Positions 8,126 to 14,730 of a stretch of DNA of 18,471 bases are shown here, piece by piece. The stretch is taken from the NCBI GenBank assembly GCA_947166165.1, contig CAMVDK010000023.1, positions 1 through 18,471 of the forward strand, written 5' to 3'. Under the pieces are notes generated by a model. It did not search any database. It was not told the DNA's origin and was given only the letters and a program-made list of their open reading frames with translations. The stretch's first letter is position 1, and each line of letters opens with the position of its first letter. This DNA is from an uncultured Porphyromonadaceae bacterium. Lineage in GTDB: Bacteria > Bacteroidota > Bacteroidia > Bacteroidales > Muribaculaceae. A program made the position numbers and the translations under genes.

Positions 8126-8881
8126 ATGAAAAAGATATTTTTATATGCAACAGCCCTGTTGATGGGCGCGGGCGTGCTCACCTCGTGCAACGACGGCAAC
8201 GACGAGCTCACCGACTCGCGTCTCACCAACTACGTGGTGCTCGAAATGCAGGGCGACGAGTTCGTCGCCGTGCCGCTGGGCTCAACCTACACCGACGCTG
8301 GCTGCAAGGCCACCCTGGCAGGTGAGGATGCCGCTTCGCGACTTGTGACCGACAATCCTGTCGACGTGAACACCGTGGGATTCTACACCGTCACCTACGC
8401 GGCCAAGAACGACGACGGCTTCGCCATCTCCACCAGCCGCACCGTGTGCGTCTACGATCCCGACGCCGCCATCGACATCAGCGGCACCTACGATGTCGAC
8501 ATGAACGAATCCATCTACCTGAACAACGGCAAGACCTACGCCGACCGTGCTGACTACTACGGCAACACCACCCAGTGCACGGGCATCACCTTCGAGGAGT
8601 TCCTGCCGGGCATCTTCTACTGCAACGACCTCTTCGGCGGATGGTATGCGCAAATCCGCGGCTATGGTGCCGGCTATGCCATGACGGGCTACATCGCCGT
8701 CGACAACGATGGCAACGTGGAGCTGCTCGACAGCTACACCCCGTCGTGGGGCGACAGTCTCGACTACATCGAAGACGCCACCTATGATGCCGACAATCAG
8801 ACCATCAGCTACACGCTGTCGTATGCCGGACAAATCTTCATGGCCCCGGTCATGAAGAAAGTCGGCGAACTTTCAGAGTAA
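8126..8881 (+). CDS. surface-type lipoprotein, DUF5012/Ig-like family
   Basis: A 251-residue predicted lipoprotein: signal peptide with lipobox LTSC and Cys21, then an Asn/Asp/Glu-rich linker. Residues about 35-110 look like a bacterial Ig-like repeat (PLGSTYTDAGCKAT near 50-63, then VGFYTVTYAAKND near 84-96, as in DUF5011-type domains). The rest (about 115-251) starts ISGTYDVDM and has the glycine- and aromatic-rich GWYAQIRGYGAGYAMTGYI segment followed by beta-strand-like sequence. This resembles the DUF5012 lipoproteins found behind SusC/SusD pairs; that family name is from memory. A position behind SusCD suggests a surface accessory that helps hold or present the ligand. It lies 41 bp after the SusD gene and 37 bp before the next lipoprotein gene. 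Confidence 0.75.
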   Translation: MKKIFLYATALLMGAGVLTSCNDGNDELTDSRLTNYVVLEMQGDEFVAVPLGSTYTDAGCKATLAGEDAASRLVTDNPVDVNTVGFYTVTYAAKNDDGFAISTSRTVCVYDPDAAIDISGTYDVDMNESIYLNNGKTYADRADYYGNTTQCTGITFEEFLPGIFYCNDLFGGWYAQIRGYGAGYAMTGYIAVDNDGNVELLDSYTPSWGDSLDYIEDATYDADNQTISYTLSYAGQIFMAPVMKKVGELSE

Positions 8882-8918
8882 TTTAGAACACTAGTAACCG
8901 TAAACTGAAGAAATGACT

Positions 8919-9428
8919 ATGAAAAAGTATATTCTGATGATAGCTTCGTTGTTCGCCCTGGGTATGGCCGCCGTGTCGTGCGACACGATGACCAACGAGC
9001 CTGAGGGCGGCAACGAGATTGGCCCCATGGCCGGCAACTGGGTGGTGACACTCCAGGCGCTCGACGAGAATGGCAGCGAAGTGTACGACGACCCCTACGG
9101 GGCAACGGGTGCAATGATTGAAATCAACACCTTTGCCAACACCAACGGCGACACCGACAAGATGTGGTTCTCCGACCAGGGGTTCTGGGGGCTGATGTTC
9201 CAAGTGCCCATCAACAAGAGCGACTACACCTTCGAAGCCAAGAATGTTCCTTACGACCAGGCTGAAACAGGCCACGTGACCATCAAGGGCAAAGTGCTGC
9301 CCAAGGCTGGCAAGAACATCCACGGCATGCCCGTCGACAGCATCTGCGTCGAGGCCTCGTTCGACGACGATGACTCGGGTCTGATTTGGCGTTACTCCGG
9401 CGTCCGCTACCAGGGCTTCACCGAATAA
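8919..9428 (+). CDS. small lipoprotein, Lipid_bd (putative lipid-binding) family
   Basis: A 169-residue predicted lipoprotein with signal peptide and AVSC lipobox (Cys21). After a short polar linker, the body (about 36-169) begins MAGNWVVTLQALDENG and includes INTFANTNGDTDKMWFSDQGFWGLMFQVP, which fits the Lipid_bd family (PF12888, recalled) of eight- or ten-stranded barrel-like proteins. An ATG two codons upstream (8913) is also in frame. ATG 8919 is preferred because it reproduces the ACTATGAAAAA start context of the two genes before it and gives a standard lipoprotein signal. It is the last gene of the SusCD operon and is followed by a strong hairpin at 9475-9513. The name 'lipid-binding hydrolase' in databases is weakly supported; the true role is unknown. 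Confidence 0.8.
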   Translation: MKKYILMIASLFALGMAAVSCDTMTNEPEGGNEIGPMAGNWVVTLQALDENGSEVYDDPYGATGAMIEINTFANTNGDTDKMWFSDQGFWGLMFQVPINKSDYTFEAKNVPYDQAETGHVTIKGKVLPKAGKNIHGMPVDSICVEASFDDDDSGLIWRYSGVRYQGFTE

Positions 9429-9474
9429 GCCTCACTGCGCCGACTCACATTTGTACCTCATAAGCACTTAGAAT

Positions 9475-9513
9475 GAGAGCGCCGCTCCCCGCAATGGTGG
9501 GAGCGGCGCTCTC
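9475..9513. terminator. hairpin terminator between convergent genes
   Basis: A perfect 15-bp inverted repeat: GAGAGCGCCGCTCCC (9475-9489) and its reverse complement (9499-9513), with a 9-nt loop. It is 46 bp after the last lipoprotein gene and 42 bp after (downstream on the minus strand) the amylase stop, so it can serve both. T tracts are weak (GGGTTTC on plus, ATTCTAAG on minus), but the GC-rich stem and position make termination the most likely role. Confidence 0.8.
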
Positions 9514-9555
9514 GGGTTTCGCTGCCAGACGGCGACGGCGGTCGCCGCCCGAGGC

Positions 9556-12113
9556 TCACTGCTTGTTGAGAATCACGTTGATGACCAGGTTCACATCATC
9601 GATGTCGACACGTCCGTCGCCGTTCATGTCGCCGCCGGCGAGCTGATTCTGGCCTGAATGCAGGATGTGGTTGATGATCAGGTTCACGTCGTCGATGTCG
9701 ACGCGTCCGTCGCCGTTCACGTCGCCCTTGAGTGCCTCGCCGGGCTTGGCCACTACCAGCGTGCGCGCGGCCAGGTTGAGGGTGAGCTGCCAGGTGCCGG
9801 CTCCGATTTTGAAGGCGGTGCTGGTGCCGTCGTCGCCCAGGGGCAGCGGCTGGCCGAGGTTGGCGTCGCTCACCAGATAGTCCTGCGAGCCCTCCAGTCG
9901 GTGGCCGTGGCGGCGAGCTTCTTGGTGAAGCTGAAGTAGCTGTAGCCGCTGTTCTGGCCGCGGGTGGTGATGGTGGTGGTGTAGGTGGTGCCGTCGGCGG
10001 CCACATCCATGAGCTGGCCCTTGTTGGCATACCAGCCGCCTACGCCGGTCACCTCGCCGAGCACATACACATCGTCGGGCTCGGGCAGGGGTTCCTGCGC
10101 CACGGTGCCGAGCAGGCCGTAGAGGGTGTAGTAGCCGCCGTTGACAAAGTCGAGGTCTTCGGTCTGCTCGCCACCGTCGCGGCTGTCGTTGAACACCAGG
10201 TAGTCGGGGGTGCCGGCGTCGGTGATGGCGCCGCCGTCCCACAGCCAGATTTTGCCTCCGGTTGTCGGCGAGGTGCCCACCAGGGTCATCTTCTTGCCCG
10301 TCCAGGCGCCGGTCCACTGCTTGCCGTTGTTGTCCCACATGTAGATGCTTGGGGCCGTCCACTCGCTGGTCTCGAGGTAGCAGTACATGTGTCCCTCGAT
10401 TTCGGCGGCCAGGGTCGGAATCTCGTAGTTGATGAAGGGCTTCACGGCGGTGGTCACATTCTCGTAGGCCGTGTAGTCGGTGCCGCTGTAGGTGAAGAAC
10501 GAGCTGGTCTTCAGGTTTTTGATGTCTTCGGTCTGGTTGCCCTCGCCGCCGGTGCCGTTGTTGAAAATCACGTTCACGGTGGCCTGGTCGAAGGTCTTGT
10601 AATACCACTTGGCGCCTGCCACATAGGTGAATGGCAACGTGCGGATGGCCGTGCCGGGCCAAGCGGCGTCGATGGGCTGGTCGTTGGTGTCCCAGGCATA
10701 GAGGTGGGTGCTGCACTGGTCGCCGGCCTTGACGAAGATGGTCACCTTGCCGTCGGCAGGCACGTCGGTGGGCGTGATGCTCTGCGGCACGCCACCGCCA
10801 CGCTTGGTGCTGGTACGCCAGTTGAGGCCCGTCGACACGAAGTACTTGTAGTTCGTGCCGCTCTGCACGAGCTCGAAGCCGCTGGGCGTGCCGTTGCCCG
10901 TGGCGCCTCCCAGCTGCAGGTACACCTTGCCCTGCGTGCCTTGCACCTCGATGATGTAGCCACCGTTGCTCTCCTGCTGCACGGTGATGGGGCTCTGGTT
11001 GGTGACGCCGGCGGCGCGGCGGCCGTGAATCATGTTGGCGATGGCCGTCTTGTTGTTCTTGTAGTGCTGCAAGAAAACGCACGGCGTGCCAGGCAGCGCG
11101 AGGATGAGGGCGTTGGCTGCGGCCACGTTGGCGTCGTTGCTCATGCGCGAGTGGTTGCCCACTTGCCCGGTGTCGTGGTTGTCGACAAAGGTGACCGCCC
11201 AGCGGTTGTACCACACGTCGGCACTCAAGCCCTTGTCGTTGAGTGCGCTGGCGTTGAAGTAGTCACCGTTGAAGGCGTCGTTGATGCGGTATTTGAGCGC
11301 GTAGTCGAAGGTGGCGCTTTGGATTTGTCCGCCCCAACGTGTGCCCTCGAGCCAGCCGCGCAGCACGTCGGCGTTGCCGTCCCAGTACTCACCCACGCTG
11401 AAGTAGGGGTGCATCCAGTTGTTGTACTTACCCGTGAAGCCCGCGCTGTAGCCCTTGGTCATGTCGATGCGGTAGCCGCTGTAGCCCAGCTCGTTCTGCA
11501 GGAAGTCCATATAGGTGCGCACGTTCTGCTGGGTGGTGATGTTGGTGTGGTCGAGGTCGCGCGAGCCGTCGAAGTCGTCGCCCGTGTCGGGGGCGCCACT
11601 GGTCTTGTAGCCCTTGGCGTTGCACTCGTCGGTGGAGCAGATTTGCGCATAGTTCACGTTGTCCCACTCCACGCTGTAGGTCTTGCCGCTCACGCGGCCG
11701 GTGACGCGCTCGTCGGCAAAGTCCACCCAGCCGGTCTTGCCGTTCTTGTGGTTGATGACCAGGTCCATGATGATGCCGGTGCCGTGCTGGCGGTAGGTGT
11801 CGATCATGGTGCGCAGTTGTGTCTCGGTGCCGAAGCACGACATGTGGCTGAGCCAGTACATGGGGCTGTAGCCCATGCTCTGCCCGGTGCCCGAGGCGTC
11901 GGTGCGGCCCGAGTTGGGCACCCAGATCAGGTCGAACAGGTCGCCCAGTTCGTCGGCCTGTGCGGTGAGGTTGGTCCACTTGGTGTCGGTGTAGCTGTCC
12001 CAGTAGAAGCCCTGGAGCATCACGCCGCCATAGTTGGCCGGCCAGCCTTGCGCCAGAGCGAGCAGCGGCAGCCACAGGGCCGCCAGCAGCGGGAGTAATC
12101 GTTTTTTTGTCAT
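9556..12113 (-). CDS. secreted GH13 alpha-amylase with starch-binding and dockerin-like modules, frameshifted
   Basis: Endo-acting hydrolase of alpha-1,4-glucans such as starch. The intact frame runs from ATG 12113 and stops at 9870 (747 residues). Adding one base near 9893 joins it to the frame ending at 9556, giving 852 residues. Order: signal peptide (1-22), GH13 barrel (about 28-365) with region I DLVINH (117-122), nucleophile Asp217 in GYRIDMTKG, acid/base Glu242 in VGEYW, and Asp314 in FVDNHD. A CBM26-like starch-binding module follows (about 453-545, HLYAWDTND, WPGTAI), then a second (about 575-665, IYMWDNNG). Next comes a SusE/F-like module starting DDVYVLGEVTG (681) and broken by the frameshift after Trp740, then two dockerin-like EF-hand repeats at the C-terminus. 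All catalytic residues are kept, so the short product may still be active. Convergent with the SusCD operon and divergent from the PCMD gene. Confidence 0.9.
9574..9726 (-). repeat. two dockerin-like EF-hand repeats encoded by a 60-bp direct repeat
   Basis: Two near-identical 60-bp segments (9574-9633 and 9667-9726, period 93 bp) encode DMNGDGRVDIDDVNLVINVIL and DVNGDGRVDIDDVNLIINHIL. Each has the DxNxDGxVDxxD calcium-loop pattern of dockerin type I repeats, followed by a short helix. The pair ends the amylase reading frame downstream of the frameshift. No cohesin is present in the window, so what the domain docks to is unknown. Confidence 0.85.
9891..9896 (-). other. apparent -1 frameshift point in the amylase gene
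   Basis: On the minus strand the frame reads GAC TGG AGG GCT CGC and ends at a TGA after seven more codons. One extra G after TGG would give GAC TGG GAG GGC TCG CAG, continuing through the SusE/F-like module and the dockerin repeats. The sequence is not a standard X-XXY-YYZ slippery heptamer, so a real one-base deletion or a sequencing/assembly error is more likely than programmed shifting. Confidence 0.8.
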
Positions 12114-12153
12114 AATGGGTATGAGGTTTTAGGGTTGAAGTATTCGGTCTTTG

Positions 12154-12185
12154 CAGATATAAATGCCTAACAAAGTTAGCCGAAA
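12154..12185 (-). promoter_or_regulatory. possible promoter of the amylase gene
   Basis: On the minus strand TATATCTG (12161-12154) differs from TAnnTTTG by one base and lies 20 bp after TTTC (12185-12182), a degenerate -33 TTTG. It would start transcription near 12147 and leave a leader of about 35 nt. A small inverted repeat, CTAAC-TTT-GTTAG, falls in the spacer and could be a regulator site. Two mismatches make this tentative. Confidence 0.4.
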
Positions 12186-12235
12186 TCCACCACACACTCC
12201 CATATAAGAATAGGTATTTAACCCGCCCAGCAAGC

Positions 12236-12247
12236 GCAAACGATTGC
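12236..12247. promoter_or_regulatory. possible LacI-family operator
   Basis: GCAAACGATTGC is a 12-bp near-palindrome around a central CG, with five of six half-site positions symmetrical. This is the general form of LacI/MalR-type operators. It lies between the divergent amylase and PCMD genes, about 75 bp upstream of the possible amylase -7 element. A chance match is possible; no LacI-type regulator gene is in the window. Confidence 0.25.
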
Positions 12248-12326
12248 AAGCCGCGCGGAGCGTCGCCCTGCTGGCAGGCCACGCCCCCGATGGCAGTCCC
12301 GACTGCGGCTCCACCGCGAAAACTGA

Positions 12327-12354
12327 CGCTTTGCGCTTTGCGCTTTGCGCTTTT
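12327..12354 (+). repeat. CGCTTTG heptamer tandem repeat
   Basis: Three exact tandem copies of CGCTTTG (12327-12333, 12334-12340, 12341-12347) and a partial fourth (CGCTTTT, 12348-12354). Each full copy contains a TTTG core, so the array repeats the -33 promoter element. It lies immediately upstream of the -7 element of the PCMD gene. Confidence 0.85.
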
Positions 12355-12367
12355 TTCACTACCTTTG
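12337..12367 (+). promoter_or_regulatory. Bacteroidetes-type promoter of the PCMD gene
   Basis: TTTG in the middle heptamer (12337-12340) stands exactly 19 bp before TACCTTTG (12360-12367), a perfect TAnnTTTG. Transcription would start near 12374 and give a leader of about 25 nt before ATG 12399. This also rules against an earlier in-frame ATG at 12345, which lies upstream of the start of transcription. Confidence 0.75.
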
Positions 12368-12398
12368 CAGGCCGAAACTGAAACGACTTACGATTACT

Positions 12399-13358
12399 AT
12401 GAAAAGAATCATCTTATTGTCAGCACTCTGGCTGATGCTGGGCATGGCTCCACACGCACTTGCCGAAACGGTAGAACCCATCAAATATGGCAACTTCGAG
12501 AATTGGATCACGCGCAACATCAAGGAGTCGGCCGTGATTGGCGGCCAGCAGAAGACCATCTATGCCATCGGCCCCAAGCAGACCATCAACGGCGCCAAAG
12601 CCTATCACAACCTGGGCGGCTCGCCCTGGGGCACCTGCAACGTGTATGCCAAGGTGATGGGCGTGGTGAAAACGAGCAACGCCGTCTTCCCCGACAAGCA
12701 CGGCAACGGCGGCTGCGCCAAGCTCACCACCATGATGGAGCACGTCAAGGCCGTGGGCATCATCAACATGGATGTGCTTGTGGCCGGCTCCATCTTCCTG
12801 GGCAGCATGATTGAGCCGGTGTCGAGCACCAAGAACCCCTACAGCAAGATGGAGATGGGCGTGCCCTTCAACAAGCGCCCCAAATACCTTCAGTTCGACT
12901 ACAAGCTCTACGCCCCCACCGGCGACCGCACCTACTCCAGCGGCTTCGGCGCCAAGAAGACCGTCCGCGGCCGCGACTACAGCGAGGTGTTCATCCTGCT
13001 GCAGCGCCGCTGGGAAGACTCCAAGGGCAACATCCACGCCGCCCGCGTGGGCACCGGCCGGATGCGCTTCGGAGCCACCACCAACGGCTGGGTAAGCAAC
13101 CATCGCATCCCCATCTGGTATGGCGACATCACCCACCACAAGGGCTACCAGAGCTACATGGGCCTCATCTCCAAAGAGAAGAGCTACTACGCCCGCAACA
13201 GCAAGGGCAAGATGGTGCCCGTCATCGAAGAGAAGTGGGACGACGCCAACGCCACCCCCACCCACATGGTGATGATGGCCTCCAGCGCCTGCGGAACGGC
13301 CTACGTGGGCACCGTGGGCATGACCCTCTGGGTGGACAACTTCGCGCTGGTCTACTAG
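12399..13358 (+). CDS. secreted PCMD-domain protein (putative carbohydrate metabolism domain)
   Basis: A 319-residue exported protein: signal peptide 1-22 (ending ALA), then almost entirely one domain starting at EPIKYGNFENWITRN (about 26-40). I recognise the PCMD family (PF13201) from the FENWITRNIKESAVIGG segment, the NLGGSPWGTCNVYAK stretch (71-85) and the AKVMGVVKTSNAVFP run. Later parts (RPKYLQFDYKLYAP, VFILLQRRWEDSKGN, PIWYGDITHH) continue the family pattern. PCMD proteins are common around carbohydrate-use genes of Bacteroidetes and have a beta-sandwich-like, carbohydrate-binding fold; no catalytic activity is established, and no obvious catalytic motif is seen. There is no lipobox, so the product is periplasmic or secreted. 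The gene is divergent from the alpha-amylase and has its own promoter, which fits a shared role in polysaccharide use, but this is inference. Confidence 0.85.
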   Translation: MKRIILLSALWLMLGMAPHALAETVEPIKYGNFENWITRNIKESAVIGGQQKTIYAIGPKQTINGAKAYHNLGGSPWGTCNVYAKVMGVVKTSNAVFPDKHGNGGCAKLTTMMEHVKAVGIINMDVLVAGSIFLGSMIEPVSSTKNPYSKMEMGVPFNKRPKYLQFDYKLYAPTGDRTYSSGFGAKKTVRGRDYSEVFILLQRRWEDSKGNIHAARVGTGRMRFGATTNGWVSNHRIPIWYGDITHHKGYQSYMGLISKEKSYYARNSKGKMVPVIEEKWDDANATPTHMVMMASSACGTAYVGTVGMTLWVDNFALVY

Positions 13359-13391
13359 ACTAGACGCTCTAGAAAAGATAGTGAATCGAGC

Positions 13392-13472
13392 TCAACTAGT
13401 ATAACTAGTCTAACTAGTGCAACTAGTCTAACTAGTCAATCTAGTCTAACTAGTCAATCTAGTTCAACTAGC
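13392..13472. repeat. nine-copy 9-bp CTAG-rich tandem array
   Basis: Nine consecutive 9-mers, mostly of the form NNAACTAGT, with two CAATCTAGT variants and a last copy ending CTAGC. Copies five to eight are an exact doubled 18-bp unit (13428-13445 and 13446-13463), a sign of expansion by slippage or unequal exchange. Each copy carries CTAG, and most carry the 6-bp palindrome ACTAGT. Neighbouring copies can pair as a 6-bp stem with a 3-nt loop. Three more CTAGs (13355, 13360, 13369) lie just upstream, the first overlapping the PCMD stop codon. The array fills most of the gap between the PCMD gene and sbcD. No open frame or known element explains it. Confidence 0.95.
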
Positions 13473-13516
13473 CCTTCCTGAAAATTCAAGTAATCCTCAT
13501 TAAATCTTTAATAACT

Positions 13517-14719
13517 ATGAAAATCCTCCACACGAGCGACTGGCATCTGGGCCACGTGCTCTACAACTACGACCGCACCGCCGAGCAGCGCGACATGCTG
13601 CGGCAAATCGTCGACTTGGTGGCCGCCGAGCGGCCCGACGCGCTGCTGGTGAGCGGCGATGTGTTCCACAACGCTGCCCCCAGCGCGGCTTCGCAGCAAC
13701 TGCTCGTAGAAGGGCTGCTGGGCATGCATGAGGTGTGCCCCGAAATGCCCATCGTGCTCACCGCCGGCAACCACGACAGCGCGGCGCGCCTCGAGGCCAC
13801 AGCGCAACTGTGGAAACTGGCCAACGTGACCGTTGTGGGCAGCTTCACCCGCCACGACGACCACACGCCCGACTACGACCGGCACATCGTTGAGCTGCCC
13901 GGCAAGGGATGGGTGGTGGCCGTTCCGCATGCCTACCCCTTCAACTTCCCCGCCCCGGCCGAGGTGGACCGCAACGAGCGCCAACGGCACTTTTTCCAGG
14001 CCGTGCTCAACCGCGTGGCCGAGCGCAACACCGACGGCCTGCCGGTGGTGCTCATGGCCCATCTGGCCGTGGCCGGAGGCGACTTCACCGGCCACGACAA
14101 CATAGGCACCATCGACACCGTGCCTGTCGACGCCCTGGGCCAGGGCTACGACTACGCCGCCCTGGGCCACATCCACCGGCCGCAGACCATCGGCGACGAG
14201 GGCCGAGTGCGCTACTGCGGCACACCGCTGCCCGTGAGCTTCGACGAGCAGTGCGAGCACAGCGTGAGCATCGTGCAGCTCGATGGCCACACCCCCCCCG
14301 TGGTGACCTCCCACCGCATCACCAATCTCCACCCCTTGAGAACCCTCCCACCCCAAGATCCTGTGCCACTCGACGAGGCCCTGCAACTGCTGGCCGACTT
14401 CGACGACCAGCAGCCGGCCTACATCCGCCTGAACGTCGCCACCCAGGGCTATGTGCCCGCCGACGCGCGCAGCAAGGCCGCCGACGCCACCCAGGACAAA
14501 GCCTGCCGATTCTGCGTGATCAAGGTCACCAACACCGCACCGCAGCCCACCACCGAGCATAGGCAGATGACTGTGGCCCAACTGCAACAGACCAACCCCC
14601 TCGACGTGGCTCGAAGCTATATCCTCGAGAAAAACGGTGTGGCCATGACCGAGGAGCAAGAACAGATGTTCAACGAAGCCCTGCAACGCGTAAACGAAAC
14701 CGAAAACAACCGTAGTTAA
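13517..14719 (+). CDS. sbcD: exonuclease SbcCD subunit D (Mre11-like nuclease)
   Basis: The nuclease subunit of SbcCD, a manganese-dependent 3'-5' double-strand exonuclease and single-strand endonuclease that opens DNA hairpins and trims blocked ends. At 400 residues it is of normal length. The calcineurin-like metallophosphoesterase motifs are all visible: DWH (D8, H10), GDVFH (D48), GNHD (N85, H86), H182 in MAHLA and GHIH (H218, H220). The C-terminal part (about 280-400) is the capping region and ends in a Gln/Glu-rich segment. ATG 13517 starts directly into the first beta strand (MKILHTSDWH) as in the family. The sbcC gene follows after 11 bp, so they form an operon. No TTTG/TAnnTTTG promoter is seen in the gap upstream, which is filled by the CTAG array and an AT-rich leader. 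Confidence 0.96.
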   Translation: MKILHTSDWHLGHVLYNYDRTAEQRDMLRQIVDLVAAERPDALLVSGDVFHNAAPSAASQQLLVEGLLGMHEVCPEMPIVLTAGNHDSAARLEATAQLWKLANVTVVGSFTRHDDHTPDYDRHIVELPGKGWVVAVPHAYPFNFPAPAEVDRNERQRHFFQAVLNRVAERNTDGLPVVLMAHLAVAGGDFTGHDNIGTIDTVPVDALGQGYDYAALGHIHRPQTIGDEGRVRYCGTPLPVSFDEQCEHSVSIVQLDGHTPPVVTSHRITNLHPLRTLPPQDPVPLDEALQLLADFDDQQPAYIRLNVATQGYVPADARSKAADATQDKACRFCVIKVTNTAPQPTTEHRQMTVAQLQQTNPLDVARSYILEKNGVAMTEEQEQMFNEALQRVNETENNRS

Positions 14720-14730
14720 ATCTAAATATC

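Noticed and set aside
9891..9896. Programmed -1 ribosomal frameshift in the amylase
   Set aside because: No slippery heptamer and no evident downstream pseudoknot; a one-base deletion or sequencing error is simpler.
13392..13472. CRISPR array
   Set aside because: The unit is only 9 bp with no spacers of constant length and no cas genes; it is a simple tandem repeat.
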